Source: Candidatus Ferrigenium altingense (GTDB taxonomy: Bacteria > Pseudomonadota > Gammaproteobacteria > Burkholderiales > Gallionellaceae). Taken from it: a stretch of 64,000 nt of DNA. The stretch is taken from assembly GCA_020621985.1 (NCBI GenBank), contig JAHRYS010000001.1:650459-714458 (forward strand). Reading direction: 5' to 3'. Each line of letters starts with the position of its first letter. Within the stretch, counting starts at the first letter, position 1. Under the pieces are notes generated by a model. The model saw only the letters and a program-made list of their open reading frames with translations. It was not told where the DNA came from and did not search any database. Shown here one piece after another: positions 48,116 to 59,500 of this stretch. The position numbers were made by a program, and so were the translations under genes.

Positions 48116-51100
48116 CTATTTTTGTTCAATTACGCTTTTAATCATTTGTTTTGCGCCTGATAACATCCGCATATTTAGATATGGTGCTGCAATATCAAGA
48201 ACGGAAGCAACCTTGGATAACCCGCTGAGTGATTGGTCCACACAGCATTGTTCAATTTCTGGGCACGCCAAAGAAGGCGTAGAAAAAGCGAATCGCTGAT
48301 TGCTAACTGAAAAAATCCAGCGGGAAATAAGCATCCCCTCTAAGACAGCTCCTATCAAACGCTTCTCATCCTTGAGGGCATCAAGCAACCGAAAGGAACA
48401 CTTCCATAACTCCGCTGGGGCAATAGCTCCACTTCTTAATGTAAATATAGCGGCTGCGGCTTGCTGTGGAAAAGAGTCATCTGGAAGTATCCCGCTTAAC
48501 ACATTTAAGAACTGATCAACATCTTCGGTTAGAGCACCAGCATTTGCTAGGTCAGTGCGCCATCGCTCAATGGGCAGGGGAGTGCCTTGATTTTCGGCGG
48601 TAGCAATTACGCTTGCTACTAGCGTGTAGCGATAAATCCAAATCCAGTTTTCCGGGTTTTCCCAATATCCATCGGAAAGTTTTGGAACATCGCCTATTGC
48701 CCAGCCATCCTCTTGTCCATCTTTAAGTATTTTAGAATGCTGCACCCCCTCGATCATCTCGATAAGTTTCGGAATAAGATTATCAAAATCATTTCGCTTG
48801 AATACCGAATCAAATGCAAGTGTGCGCGCGTATCCAGCCATGAGAAGTGGTTTTTTCCCTCCCGTCACTATTTGTGCGCGAGCACATATTCCGATATCCA
48901 ACTCAAGAATACTTTCAGTGGAAGCCAGCAATTCCCACGCTGCGCTTATATCAACAATCCGATGCTCTTTGATCCCTTCATGTGGTTCTTGGTTGCTGCA
49001 CATACCTGGAAGTGGTTCCGCAAAATCAGCAGGATGCTCTCCCCGCGCATCAAAATGTAACCATGAAATACTATGGCGAACAGTTGCGTGAAGATGTCGA
49101 ATACGAATATCGTCCGAAAGCGCAACACTTCCAAGCATATCGAGAACATCAGCAAAGATCGAAAGGCTGTTCCCATATTTCTTTTGTTTCCATAAGGCAA
49201 AGGCTTCATCAGCCATCAATCCAATTCCCATGCTCTTTTGTACACTCGAAAGCTTGGCCTTTTCAGCACCCAACTGAAATAAGCGAGCGGCTTCTGACCA
49301 TTTGTATAATTTTGCGGAAGCTATACCCGCATTGCGGCAACAATAAACAAATTCAACATTGGGCAAGCCTGCTAGCTCAAGAGCCTTATTAGCTATCGGC
49401 AAAGCTTCCGAATCACGATTCGTATGGAATAGAACCTTCGCCCGCTGATTTATCAAACTGGCTTCGTCAGGGAATTCCTTATCTGCCGCATCTAATATTT
49501 CTAGTGCACGTTCGGCAGAATGGCCATATTCATCTTGAATAACGGACATTGCTATGAGGCTAGCTTTAGTAAGTTCAGGAACTTTCCACTCTCGTGATTT
49601 TATTGTGGCAAGGTCGAACACGCGGAGAGCCTTGTTTACATCAAGCTCGCTATCCTGTACTTCTTTCCACCAAGCACGGTTGATCAGAAGACTCGCAAAA
49701 TCCATTTCAGAATTGCAAATCCTCAACAACTGGTCACGTTTATTTGACGGAAGAGCGTTCAGTGATGTGACAAGCTCGGATAGGTCATCAAGGCCTGCCA
49801 GTCGAGCGCCTTGATATGCAAAAAGGAGTTGTGCGGGTGTATTTTCCCCCAAGCGAGGGAGTCCAATTTCCCCTTTGCCGAAGGAATCAGATATTTCCTT
49901 GAAAACAAAATTCTCTTCCGTAATATCCATCATGCGGGAAAGCATTCGAACAACTATAGAGGACGGAATTTGAACCTCAAACGCGTTAAGTATCATTCCA
50001 TATGCAAGCGCTTCGGAATATTGCTTGGTCTCTGGCGGTTCTATTTCATTTAGTGTTTCTTCTATCCTTTCAATAACAGCGAGTGCTTTATCTGATTTTG
50101 GGGTGGATGTAATCAGTTTGTATTGTGCCAATCGAAGCATGAAATCAATGTTTGGGTCATCTGGCAATATTTTTTGCCCAGCCTCCAAGCCCACTAATGT
50201 GAACCAGCTCATTGCGTCATAGAGTAAATGAATGTTTTCGCTATCTGTGATGCTGATTTTGTATGCCAGCTTGAGCAAGACTGTTGTATGTTTTGCCATA
50301 AATGCATGAAAGAAAGCAGAGCCAACCTCAAATTGGTCAATGCTTTTACGACCGATAATGCTGAGAGCAATTGCCCCATGAACTGCTTTAATATCTCCTT
50401 CCGATAGGACACTGTTAGCTGCACCAGCCAGCAATGGAGAGACGCGATAACGATTTCTTCCTTCTCTTTCGATCCAAGGTCCGATCAGTGCATCAAAGGC
50501 TTCTCCAGGTAGCCTTGTTGGAGGCGGCGTCTCAGCAACTGCAATAGCTGTTTCACGTGAGAAGGCTCCAATGAGGAGGCTCAGTCGATATGCCAAAACG
50601 CGAGTATTCTCAGATGGGAATTCTTGAACCAGTCTGTTCCGAGCTTCGGATCGAATCCTTTCAACATCTTCTGGCTTGGTCAAGTCGGAGACCCCAATTG
50701 ATGGCCATCCATTTGCACTCAAATTTCTCACCCTGGCATGAACCAATTGGGGGTGTCCGCTTGTGGTTAACCAAATAGCTCGCGCCCATGCTGATACACG
50801 CTTACCGTCAGAGAGTCCGTGCGCGCATACCATCTCTGCAACTTCGGCTTCATCGAAATAGGGAACGGTAACTTCGCAAGTTTCGGTTTTCCAAAGTTTC
50901 GGCAGGAGTTGAAGTGGAGGACGTGTGGGTCCGGTAATAATCACCATCCCATTTGCATTGATAACGCAAAAAACAAGAGAGATGAACTCACGCTCAAATA
51001 AAGCAATTTGGCTGAGATCAACGTCATCCAGCACCAAGAATGGCGGTAGCCGGGCCGCATTCATTTCGAAGGCGGCACGCACCAATAAGTCCTTGATTTG

Positions 51101-52141
51101 CTCAGGCGGCATGCCACGGAAGCCAACCCATCCCCAACTGCCGCCAACTCCATGAGAAATAAGCGAAGCGAGATTGGTCTTTCCTAGGCCGCTACTTCCA
51201 CACAAGAAAATGATACGCTGATCATAAAGCAGGTTGGATAGCTTTGAGACAACATTAGTTCTTGCGATACCGCCATCAACAATTGGTATAGGTTTCCCAA
51301 TTGTTGTGGCTCTATTTGCTAATTGCATCATCTCGGCCAGATCAAGCATGCTTACAAGTTGTTGTAGGTTGCTGCCACTGGACATCGCTTCCATTTCACC
51401 TCGGGGGATAGTCACGAGTGTTGCAACATCGAAACATGAAATAAAGTCGCCAAATCTTAGTTCTTTCATCCCTTTAGTAGATAAGAGGTCAGCGACTTTC
51501 TTGATGAGATGAGGTAACGCCTGACAGGAATAATGGGAATTGATACGGAGTTTCAAGCCGTGAATCTTTAGCTTGTCTTCGATAATGTACTGAAGAGCTT
51601 CCCTCGGCCTATTGCCCATATCCCATTTGATGCGACGGATTAACTTCTCGCGAAGCTCATCAGCTGTTGCAGTTTGAATGAACAAAGCAAGGCTTTGGTT
51701 AAGTCCTAGCGTAAGAAGAAATACTCTGAGTGGTTCAATATCAATGAGGTCTGACGTGGCGGCACTCTGCCAGTATTCCAAGCCTTTTTGACCAGAACCA
51801 AATGGGGAGCCTTGTTCTTGACCAGCTTCTGCTGTAGTAAGAAAGCGCAGGACAATATCGTAATCTGGGTTTGTTTCACGGTGAGTCCAGAAATTGTTTA
51901 GTGAATCTACAACTGCCTGGCTTCTTATCGTTAAATTGGCGGCAATATCTTTTACTTGAGTAGCGGTAACAGATGAACCGCTATGAATATCAAAGTCCTC
52001 GGCACCTTCCAGAACCAGAATCTCGTTCTCTTTGAGCTGCATCCAAGCCAAGACACTTTGATACGCCTGATAGACGTATCCCCGGATGCTGTCGGTGGCA
52101 TCCCGTTTGGGGTCTGTCTTGAATTCTGGCGAAGTGGTCAT
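48116..52141 (-). CDS. Putative nuclease-STAND NTPase with C-terminal helical repeats (Avs/NLR-like)
   Basis: 1341 residues. The N-terminus (DSIRGYVYQAYQSVLAWM, LEGAEDFDI, TATQVKD at about 60-65) resembles Cap4/DUF4297-type endonuclease domains, with Q-x-K as the catalytic pair. The NTPase follows: Walker A CGSSGLGKTNLA (about 314-325) and Walker B FLVLDDVDLS (about 368-377), then a winged-helix-like segment near 540-600. The second half (about 620-1340) is helical TPR-like repeats, the usual sensor of STAND proteins. Such proteins detect a phage protein and then cleave DNA. It lies 57 bases behind brxL on the same strand and ends convergently with sbcC. Lower GC than neighbours. Confidence 0.75.
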   Translation of the reverse strand: MTTSPEFKTDPKRDATDSIRGYVYQAYQSVLAWMQLKENEILVLEGAEDFDIHSGSSVTATQVKDIAANLTIRSQAVVDSLNNFWTHRETNPDYDIVLRFLTTAEAGQEQGSPFGSGQKGLEYWQSAATSDLIDIEPLRVFLLTLGLNQSLALFIQTATADELREKLIRRIKWDMGNRPREALQYIIEDKLKIHGLKLRINSHYSCQALPHLIKKVADLLSTKGMKELRFGDFISCFDVATLVTIPRGEMEAMSSGSNLQQLVSMLDLAEMMQLANRATTIGKPIPIVDGGIARTNVVSKLSNLLYDQRIIFLCGSSGLGKTNLASLISHGVGGSWGWVGFRGMPPEQIKDLLVRAAFEMNAARLPPFLVLDDVDLSQIALFEREFISLVFCVINANGMVIITGPTRPPLQLLPKLWKTETCEVTVPYFDEAEVAEMVCAHGLSDGKRVSAWARAIWLTTSGHPQLVHARVRNLSANGWPSIGVSDLTKPEDVERIRSEARNRLVQEFPSENTRVLAYRLSLLIGAFSRETAIAVAETPPPTRLPGEAFDALIGPWIEREGRNRYRVSPLLAGAANSVLSEGDIKAVHGAIALSIIGRKSIDQFEVGSAFFHAFMAKHTTVLLKLAYKISITDSENIHLLYDAMSWFTLVGLEAGQKILPDDPNIDFMLRLAQYKLITSTPKSDKALAVIERIEETLNEIEPPETKQYSEALAYGMILNAFEVQIPSSIVVRMLSRMMDITEENFVFKEISDSFGKGEIGLPRLGENTPAQLLFAYQGARLAGLDDLSELVTSLNALPSNKRDQLLRICNSEMDFASLLINRAWWKEVQDSELDVNKALRVFDLATIKSREWKVPELTKASLIAMSVIQDEYGHSAERALEILDAADKEFPDEASLINQRAKVLFHTNRDSEALPIANKALELAGLPNVEFVYCCRNAGIASAKLYKWSEAARLFQLGAEKAKLSSVQKSMGIGLMADEAFALWKQKKYGNSLSIFADVLDMLGSVALSDDIRIRHLHATVRHSISWLHFDARGEHPADFAEPLPGMCSNQEPHEGIKEHRIVDISAAWELLASTESILELDIGICARAQIVTGGKKPLLMAGYARTLAFDSVFKRNDFDNLIPKLIEMIEGVQHSKILKDGQEDGWAIGDVPKLSDGYWENPENWIWIYRYTLVASVIATAENQGTPLPIERWRTDLANAGALTEDVDQFLNVLSGILPDDSFPQQAAAAIFTLRSGAIAPAELWKCSFRLLDALKDEKRLIGAVLEGMLISRWIFSVSNQRFAFSTPSLACPEIEQCCVDQSLSGLSKVASVLDIAAPYLNMRMLSGAKQMIKSVIEQK

Positions 52142-52198
52142 AAACCCTGCTATTGAATACTGACTTTTTAATGGAACTGTTTAGCAAAAAGTATCTGC

Positions 52199-54244
52199 TC
52201 AATCCACCAACGCCTTCAACAACGCATCCTTTGCATCCTGATAAAACTCAATATCCAGCTTGGTGGCCATGTCGTCGGACAGGTCAAATAGCTGCCTGCG
52301 GCAAGCAACAGGAAGCAGCAGCGATTTAGCCCCCTTCTCCACGGCCAGTTCGGCCAGGCTCACTGCATTATGTATTGGCTCTATCGTGCCGCCGAGGGTG
52401 ACTTCTCCGACCACGATCAAGCCACCGCGCACAGACTTGCGGAGTAAGGCGCTGCATAGTGCAATCAACGAGGCCACGCCAGTTTTGGCTCCGGTCTTGG
52501 CAGAATCAAAGCCACGGAGTTGGGCGGAAAACTCATGGGAGCGTGGATCGCGGTCACCGACTAGCTGCAATGCACGAGCATAGAGGTTCTGTTCGGCACA
52601 GCGTAGGGATTCCTGGAATGCTTGCGGCACCGGTTTGTTGAGGATGCGCACACCGCTGCCCGGCCCTTCGGTGACTTCGAGGCGGAATAGTCCGGGGTGC
52701 TCGTCCTGGCCTCCGGGCGATAGCACCCAAATCTGGCCCGCCTCCAGAGGTTCATCGCCGATTCCGCTTTGGCCTTGCAGTTCTGGCGTTGAGACAAATT
52801 TCTCTATGCCCTCGGCACCGATTGTGTAACCGAAATGCGTGTTGCGGAATTCGGCAGCGCCGATGCGTTTCTGTTGCTCTTTCACGCGCCGACGAACTTC
52901 CAGTCCCAAGCGCACAGCCCACTCCAAATCTTCATCGCTGATTTCCGCATCCTGATTCGGGGAAATCAGTTTCAACAGGCCGCTGATGGTTTTGTTGACG
53001 CCATTGATGTCGCGACCGGATAGGGCACCGCCGAAGAACACACGGTTTTGCAGTGTGGACAAGCGGCTTTGAGTACGCAGTTGCGTCAGGCATTCCGAAA
53101 GAAAATCGCTGACCAGGCCGAAGTGGTCGGTGAAAATTTCCGGCTTGAGCTTGGGCACATCCCATCCGGGCAGATAACAATGGATGCGATCCATGAAGGC
53201 CGTGTCGTCGCGCATTTCCGGCGGCAGCGGCTGGAATAAATGGCCGATGCGTTGTTGGTGCTCCACATCCACATCAAAGTTGCCGACCATGACGATGGAA
53301 CCATCGGCGCGGATGCTCTCCTTGCCGCGCGAGAACTCGCCGGACTCCATGTAGCCCTTCATGATGTTCACGCCGTCCTTCTGGTCGAAGGAGATGCCGG
53401 ATACCTCATCGAAGCACACCACATCGTACTGGCACACCAGGCCGCGCTGGCCGTTGGCGTTGTTCACGAACATGCGCGCCACCGTGGCTTTACCGCCAGA
53501 CACCAGATGCGCGTAGGGCGATACCTGCTGGAACAGGTGCGACTTGCCCGTTCCGCGCGGCCCGATCTCGACCATGTTGTAGTTGCGTTCCACGAAGGGA
53601 ACCATGCGCAGCAGCATGGCATCCTTGGCGCGGTCTGTCATGCCAGCCGGTTCGATGCCGATAGAGCGAAGCAGAAAATCTTTCCATTCCGCCGTGGTGA
53701 ACTTGGCGCGAGCCAGAGACATTTTTTCCAGCACATCGCGCTGGGAGAGTTGGATCGCTCGCAATCCATCTACGGAAAATGGGCGTCCGCCTTTTTCCAG
53801 GGCGATAGTCGCGTCGTAGCCCAGCGTCACTTCCGCATAAAATCCGCCGGTCAACATGCGCTGGTGCTCAGTGACCAGTGCAGCCGAAATGCGCACATCA
53901 CGCAATTTCAACGAGGGCAGCTCCGCTATGTAGGAATCCGTCTTGGCATCCAGGCGCGCCGCGATGATGTCGATGATGCGCACTTGACCCTTCTCACGGG
54001 CGGTGGACTTAATCAGTTCCTCGTTACCCGCGCGCACCGTGCGCTCGGAAAGCTGACGCTGCACGATGTCCAAGCCATCCTGAATTTCCTTTTCATCTAT
54101 CGTTGCGCAGTAGCGGCCGAGCATGAACTCGACCACATAGGTCGGCACCGGAAACTGGCGCGAAAACTGCCGCACCAGATCCTTGCGCACGATATAGCCA
54201 TCAAAGGCATCCGCTGCCTTGCGATCCAAATCATCAAGCTGCAT
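52199..54244 (-). CDS. brxL: BREX protein BrxL (Lon-like AAA+)
   Basis: 681 residues from ATG 54244, chosen for GGGGAGG six bases upstream; ATG 54259 is further inside pglZ. The AAA+ core has EIGPRGTGKSHLFQQV (about 230) and VCFDEVSGISFDQ (about 275). The C-terminal Lon-protease-like domain ends with GGTIEPIHNAVSLAELAVEKGA. Where Lon has the GPSAG catalytic serine, this reads TGAKTGVAS, so proteolysis looks unlikely. BrxL binds DNA and is needed for phage exclusion in type 1 BREX. Overlaps pglZ by 11 bases. Confidence 0.93.
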   Translation of the reverse strand: MQLDDLDRKAADAFDGYIVRKDLVRQFSRQFPVPTYVVEFMLGRYCATIDEKEIQDGLDIVQRQLSERTVRAGNEELIKSTAREKGQVRIIDIIAARLDAKTDSYIAELPSLKLRDVRISAALVTEHQRMLTGGFYAEVTLGYDATIALEKGGRPFSVDGLRAIQLSQRDVLEKMSLARAKFTTAEWKDFLLRSIGIEPAGMTDRAKDAMLLRMVPFVERNYNMVEIGPRGTGKSHLFQQVSPYAHLVSGGKATVARMFVNNANGQRGLVCQYDVVCFDEVSGISFDQKDGVNIMKGYMESGEFSRGKESIRADGSIVMVGNFDVDVEHQQRIGHLFQPLPPEMRDDTAFMDRIHCYLPGWDVPKLKPEIFTDHFGLVSDFLSECLTQLRTQSRLSTLQNRVFFGGALSGRDINGVNKTISGLLKLISPNQDAEISDEDLEWAVRLGLEVRRRVKEQQKRIGAAEFRNTHFGYTIGAEGIEKFVSTPELQGQSGIGDEPLEAGQIWVLSPGGQDEHPGLFRLEVTEGPGSGVRILNKPVPQAFQESLRCAEQNLYARALQLVGDRDPRSHEFSAQLRGFDSAKTGAKTGVASLIALCSALLRKSVRGGLIVVGEVTLGGTIEPIHNAVSLAELAVEKGAKSLLLPVACRRQLFDLSDDMATKLDIEFYQDAKDALLKALVD

Positions 54245-56546
54245 GACTAGCCTCCCCAAAATTCAATCGTTCCTCACAGACCTTCTGGCCTTCACGGCGT
54301 AACACCAGCGATACTTGCTCGCCCAAGAGGTCATCCACTTCTTCGAATATCACACGGCCCTTGCCGTCCTCATCAATGCTGCCGCCTTCACCAATGGCAG
54401 AAGCCAGTCGTTCCAGGCTCACACTCAATCCAAGCGCATCACTCGCCGTCACCGAACAAATCGTTTTGCGCGAATTCCAAGTGATGGAAGTGATTCTCGG
54501 CTGACCTTCGGCTGCCCCAGGCCGGCTCACCCGCAACAGCGGGATAACGGATTCCTGCGGGCTCAATCCGCCGTGGTCGTATTCACGCCCGCTGGAAAAT
54601 GCCGAGATGCCACGCGCCAAAGCGATACGCACCGTAGCATCGTAGCTCCACGGCAACACCAGCCAATCCTGGTCATCCACCGCGCCCTTCAATATCGCAC
54701 AGCGACCCCATTTTGTTTCTGTGACCTTTGCCGGGAGTTCAGACTTGGGTAATCCGCCCGGCAACAGCAACCAACCGTGGTCGGTGACTACCCAGACTTC
54801 TTTCCATCCTGCCGCCAGCAAACGCCGAATAGTGCGCTTAAGATCGTCCAGATGTGCAGGCACCGCACGGGCCAGCCGTAGCCCCTTGTTATGGCCGTCG
54901 CTGTCTATGTCGCCGGGAAACTCTGCCCAACCTTTGCTGTAAGCCAGCATCGGATTTTCGGTATCGACAAGGGCATACAGCTCGGCTTCCATCACCTTGC
55001 GCAGTTTTTCGGCGGTATATTCGCCCTTGGGCAGCCTGGGCTCGAACCCGCCACTGGGACCGCCTTCAGCCAGTTTGGCGACCGGCGACACCCACACCTT
55101 GCCGCTACTGGTTACGGAGGGCACGCTGGTAAATCCATGTTCCAGTATTGCTGTGAGCCCCTCGCTGGCTAACGTCGTCTCCAATTCTCTGGCCAGGTCA
55201 AAACGCAGGCCATCGACGAACACCACCACCGTACCATCGGGCACCTCGGGCAAGCTCCAATGCGGATAGCCATCGCGCTGCACCAGCGTTTGAAAGGCTT
55301 CGGCTGTTTTCTCCAGCCAGCGGCGATAGAGAGTTTCCAGCACCGCATAGATGGATTTTTCCAGATCGGCAGTCTGGGCAATCGCCATTGCCGCACGCGC
55401 CGCTGCATCAATGCGCCAGCCGGTATCGGCATAATGGCGAGAAAAATCCGCGACCGTTCCACCATTGAGCGGCGACAAAAATGCGCTGGCGATTTCAGCC
55501 AAATACTGCATCGCGGTTGCCAGTGGCGCATGGTTCATATGCGCCCACAACGTTTCACGCCGGGATTGGTGCTTCTGCTCCAGCTCTAATACTTTGTTGG
55601 CGGCAGCATTGGGTTCCAAGGTAACGGTCTGCAACAGGGCATCCGCCAAGCTTTTTTCATCGGCTTCATTTTCCCGTGGATAGCGTTCCGATCCTTGCAG
55701 CAAATCGGGCGGCGATATGTGTTTGAATACCTCGTAGATGTCGGGATAGCTCTGCCAATGTGCGCAGTATTTTTCCCATAAGGGATACGCGGCATCGCCG
55801 GTTTTGCTGGCAAGTATCTTCTGCGCTACCTCCACCGGCCCTTTGCCCAGATCAATGCCAAAGCGGGTGCGGCTGGTGGTGACAAAGGTCTCCCAGGAAT
55901 TGCCTTTATCCTGCTGCATTGCTTCTGGCGCAGTCAGCCAGCGCAGAACATCTTCATCGGGGTTGGGATTCATCAACTGATCGAGGAAGCGTTCGTCGAT
56001 GTTCTGTCCGATCAACGCAGGCAAGTTGCGATTGAGCAATTTGCCGAATGCCGCACCCAATGCCTTCACCGTTTCCTGATTCCCCGCCACCGCGAGTCCC
56101 AGCCCGTTGCGTTTGCTTTCGAGAAAGGCTCGCAACGTCCAGTCCTTGCTGTTTTCCTGCCTCCAGAACATGCCGCGAAATTGCAATTCTGCCAATGGCG
56201 CGAGTTGCGGGTCTTCCTTCACGCCGCGCAAATCCGTGCGCAGGCTGCCGTTGCTGACGCCGGGCAAATACAGAATCGGAGTTCCCTCAAAATTGCCCGC
56301 CTGACGGTCAGCCACCATGCGCAGCCACACACCGGGGCCTATGCATTGGTCCGGGGTGTATGCGCCAAGCGAGAACAATTCGGGCAGTTGCTGCTTGATT
56401 TGCGGCAGCACATCTTCCCACTCGCGCTTTTCATCCGTCCATAGCACGGCGATAGGGGCGGCTTCCAGGGCGGGGTTATAGCGCTTGGCCTGTTCACGCA
56501 GTTTTCCTATCAGCGCAGCAAGCACCGTGGTTGGTATTATCTTCAT
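54234..56546 (-). CDS. pglZ: BREX phosphatase-like protein PglZ
   Basis: 770 residues. Alkaline-phosphatase superfamily domain in the C-terminal half: VVVFVDGLRFDLAREL (about 438, metal-binding Asp), SVPSVTSSGKVWVSP, and VVTDHGWLLLPGG (about 590). The N-terminal part has PILYLPGVSNGSLRTDLRG, typical of BREX type 1 PglZ proteins. Essential for BREX methylation and exclusion in known systems. Starts in the pglX stop (ATGA). Confidence 0.93.
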   Translation of the reverse strand: MKIIPTTVLAALIGKLREQAKRYNPALEAAPIAVLWTDEKREWEDVLPQIKQQLPELFSLGAYTPDQCIGPGVWLRMVADRQAGNFEGTPILYLPGVSNGSLRTDLRGVKEDPQLAPLAELQFRGMFWRQENSKDWTLRAFLESKRNGLGLAVAGNQETVKALGAAFGKLLNRNLPALIGQNIDERFLDQLMNPNPDEDVLRWLTAPEAMQQDKGNSWETFVTTSRTRFGIDLGKGPVEVAQKILASKTGDAAYPLWEKYCAHWQSYPDIYEVFKHISPPDLLQGSERYPRENEADEKSLADALLQTVTLEPNAAANKVLELEQKHQSRRETLWAHMNHAPLATAMQYLAEIASAFLSPLNGGTVADFSRHYADTGWRIDAAARAAMAIAQTADLEKSIYAVLETLYRRWLEKTAEAFQTLVQRDGYPHWSLPEVPDGTVVVFVDGLRFDLARELETTLASEGLTAILEHGFTSVPSVTSSGKVWVSPVAKLAEGGPSGGFEPRLPKGEYTAEKLRKVMEAELYALVDTENPMLAYSKGWAEFPGDIDSDGHNKGLRLARAVPAHLDDLKRTIRRLLAAGWKEVWVVTDHGWLLLPGGLPKSELPAKVTETKWGRCAILKGAVDDQDWLVLPWSYDATVRIALARGISAFSSGREYDHGGLSPQESVIPLLRVSRPGAAEGQPRITSITWNSRKTICSVTASDALGLSVSLERLASAIGEGGSIDEDGKGRVIFEEVDDLLGEQVSLVLRREGQKVCEERLNFGEASHAA

Positions 56547-59500
56547 TTGCTCCCCGCTTTCGCTCTCGCCGCTTGCTTCTCAGCCAGCGTGGTGTGGTGA
56601 TCGTTGATGCGGGTGCCTTCCGGTTCGCCGTATTGCGGGCCGAGTGCGTACCAAGGCGCGCTGGACACATCCTTGCCCCGGTCGGATTCCCATTTGATAC
56701 CGAGTTTGGCGCGTGGGAGGCGCAATACTTCGGCTGCGACAAAGGGGCGGATGTTCATGCGCACGCCGTCGTTGAGGTCAGGCTCCCAGCCGAGTGGCAG
56801 CAGATGTTCCGGCTTCCAGCGCACGAAAATGTCGTAGGGTTTTTCACCAATGAGGATAGCTTCGAGCTTGGTTTTCAGCGCTTCGGCCTTGGCCAGCTTG
56901 AGTACGGCATCGGCATTACCAGCATCGACGGCACGTTTTTGCTGGGTGATCCAATCGCCCAGATAGAGGTGAATCAGCGTGGTGAGCTTTTCATGGGTGA
57001 GCTGATGGTAATTGATCAGCGCCGAAAAACCTTCCTTGTGTCCATCCCATATATGCCAGATGAACGGGCGTTTACCGAAACGGGCAATGTGCTGCTCGAA
57101 GAACTTGTCGCGTAGCCATTGCACCAGCGGCATACCGTCGCAGCCAGCATCCGTGAGCAATTGAGCTTCGCGTGCGGCAGACCAGTCGGCCCCGAAAGCA
57201 CGGGCCAGCAAGGCGCGCAAGCGATCAATTGCCGCTGGCTCACCACGCACGGCGGGCAGGCAAACGATGCCATCGTCGTCGGTGAGATCGTCGAGTTCGG
57301 CACAACGGCTAATCCAATTACGCGCTTCGTCCGACAGCTCCATTTCGGCATCGGATTCTGCTGGCCAGCGATAACCGAGCAAACGGGCGACGGCGACTTG
57401 CAGCGGATCAATCGAAGGTTTGGGATGGCCGTGGAAAATCCATTGAGTCGGGTCATCGGAATATTGATTCTGATGCAAAGCAGTATTAGAGTCTGAAGAA
57501 GCCCATTCGTCTCGGTCAAAAGGTACGGCAAGGACGGTACGTACTGTTACCGCAACGCCTGGATCGATCTCTCTTAGTCGAAGAGCCAATTCACCAGAAA
57601 CAGCAAAATTCCATATCGCTGATACATCGCGCTCATCGTTTGGAACAATTACGCAGCAAGACTGTGCGTAGATTTCACCCGTATAAAGGGTGGCGTATAT
57701 ATTACCCACAAGATTGACGGAAACACCAATTTTCCCCCAGTTTGGCTTGCCACTTCTCCACTGTTGGGCCTTGTGATTGAGATGTTTGACGGACTCAGCC
57801 AGTTCCGCCATTAACCCATTTTCATTTTCCCAAAGGACAATTCCCTCGCGACCAGTAAATGTTGCTGTGTTGGTAGGTGGTTGTTGATATAGCTCCCAAT
57901 CACTGCCAAATTGAGCGACCTCCCAAAAAGCACGATTGAACACCGAATTATCTCCAACAGCTTGTCCGTGCAAAGCAGTCGCAATGTTAGCCAGCGTTGG
58001 TTGGCTACCCATTGCGGTTGAAAGAATCCTCATCCCTGGAGTTTGCAAATGCTCAGATTGAACACTTGCAACTAGAGGGGACGACCGAAGTTGAATGGCC
58101 TTGTCTGTTGCCTGTGGGGCTGATGCCACATCAATATCAAGAATACGGTTCGTGCTTTCAGGTTTGCTGTTTTGGATTGTGCAGAGTACGACTTTGACTA
58201 CCTCGCCACCTATTGTTTCAAATGCACCAGAACCGAGGCGACTAATAAGACGAATCCTGAGTTGTTCAAGAAGTTCTCTTCTGAATTCTTTATAGCTGCT
58301 TTGATATAGCCAATTCTGCGGCATCACAAAACACACTGCGCCGCCGGGCGCGCAGAGCTTCAAACAACGGTCGAGAAACACATTGGCGAGGTCGCCCTTC
58401 GCGGCCTTGTAATGTTCCTCGCAGAAATCCTTGAGCACCGACCCGTGTTGTCCCGCGCCGAGGTAAGGCGGATTGGTGATGACCAGATGATAGCGCCGAC
58501 TGAGGATACGGGTGGTGAACGCCATGCCTTGTGCGGCAACGCGGGCTTCGATTTCCGTTTCATCGTCGCCAGGGTTGGCAAGTGCTTTTTCCATTAAGAC
58601 TTGCAGTTCATCCCAGTTGGCATCCACCAAATCACCGCGCGTCACCGCCGACGGGTCGATCAGGCTGCCCAGTTCAGGCGCTTTTTGATACAGGGCATAC
58701 AACGCTTCCATGCCATTTTCGAGGCGATGATCTCCACCTGCCATCTTGAGCCAGTTTGCTTTGGGTGTGCGCGGGGCGACACCGCAACAGGCGATATTGA
58801 GGCGCGGCAATGGCCGATGACCAAGCGGCTTGCCAGATTCATCGGGGTAACGCCAAGCGGCCAGTGCCAGCGCGAAGGCGGCGATTTCTACACAACGGGC
58901 ATCGAGTTCGAGGCCATGCAGGTTGTCGGCGAGCACGCGGTCGACAGCATCGCGCACCGAGAGCTTTTCGGTGGCGCGGCGCATCGGCACCAGGTAATGA
59001 AAGGCCGAGACGAGGAAATGCCCGGAACCGGCGCAGGGGTCGAGCAGCTTGAACTGGGCCAGCGTATCGGGCCAGGCCGGGAAGGTTCCGGCGGCAGGTT
59101 CTCCCTCTCCCCCGGCCCCTCTCCCGCTTGCGGGAGAGGGGAGAAGGCGGAGGTAGGGCATTTCCACCGGCAGCTTCATGCGCGGGTGGCAGCGGTGCCA
59201 CCAGCCGCCGAGGGCGTTTTCGAGCAGGAAGGCGACCATGTACTGCTCGGTGAAAAGCTGCGTCACCGCAGGCAGTTCGTCGGCGCCCACCTTGGTGCCG
59301 GCCTGCTTCATCTGCCGCTGCACGGCTTCCTTCTTTGGCGCCTGCCAGAACTGGTAGCTCCAACCCAGGCTGTCATCGGCCTGGAACACGGGTGCGGGCA
59401 ATTTGTTTAACAGCGCTTCCAGTGCCTGTTCGGTTTCCAGCGGGAGTTCCAGCGCCAGCGTCGGCGTATCAGGGCGAAATACGTTGGGCAGCATGGCCGA

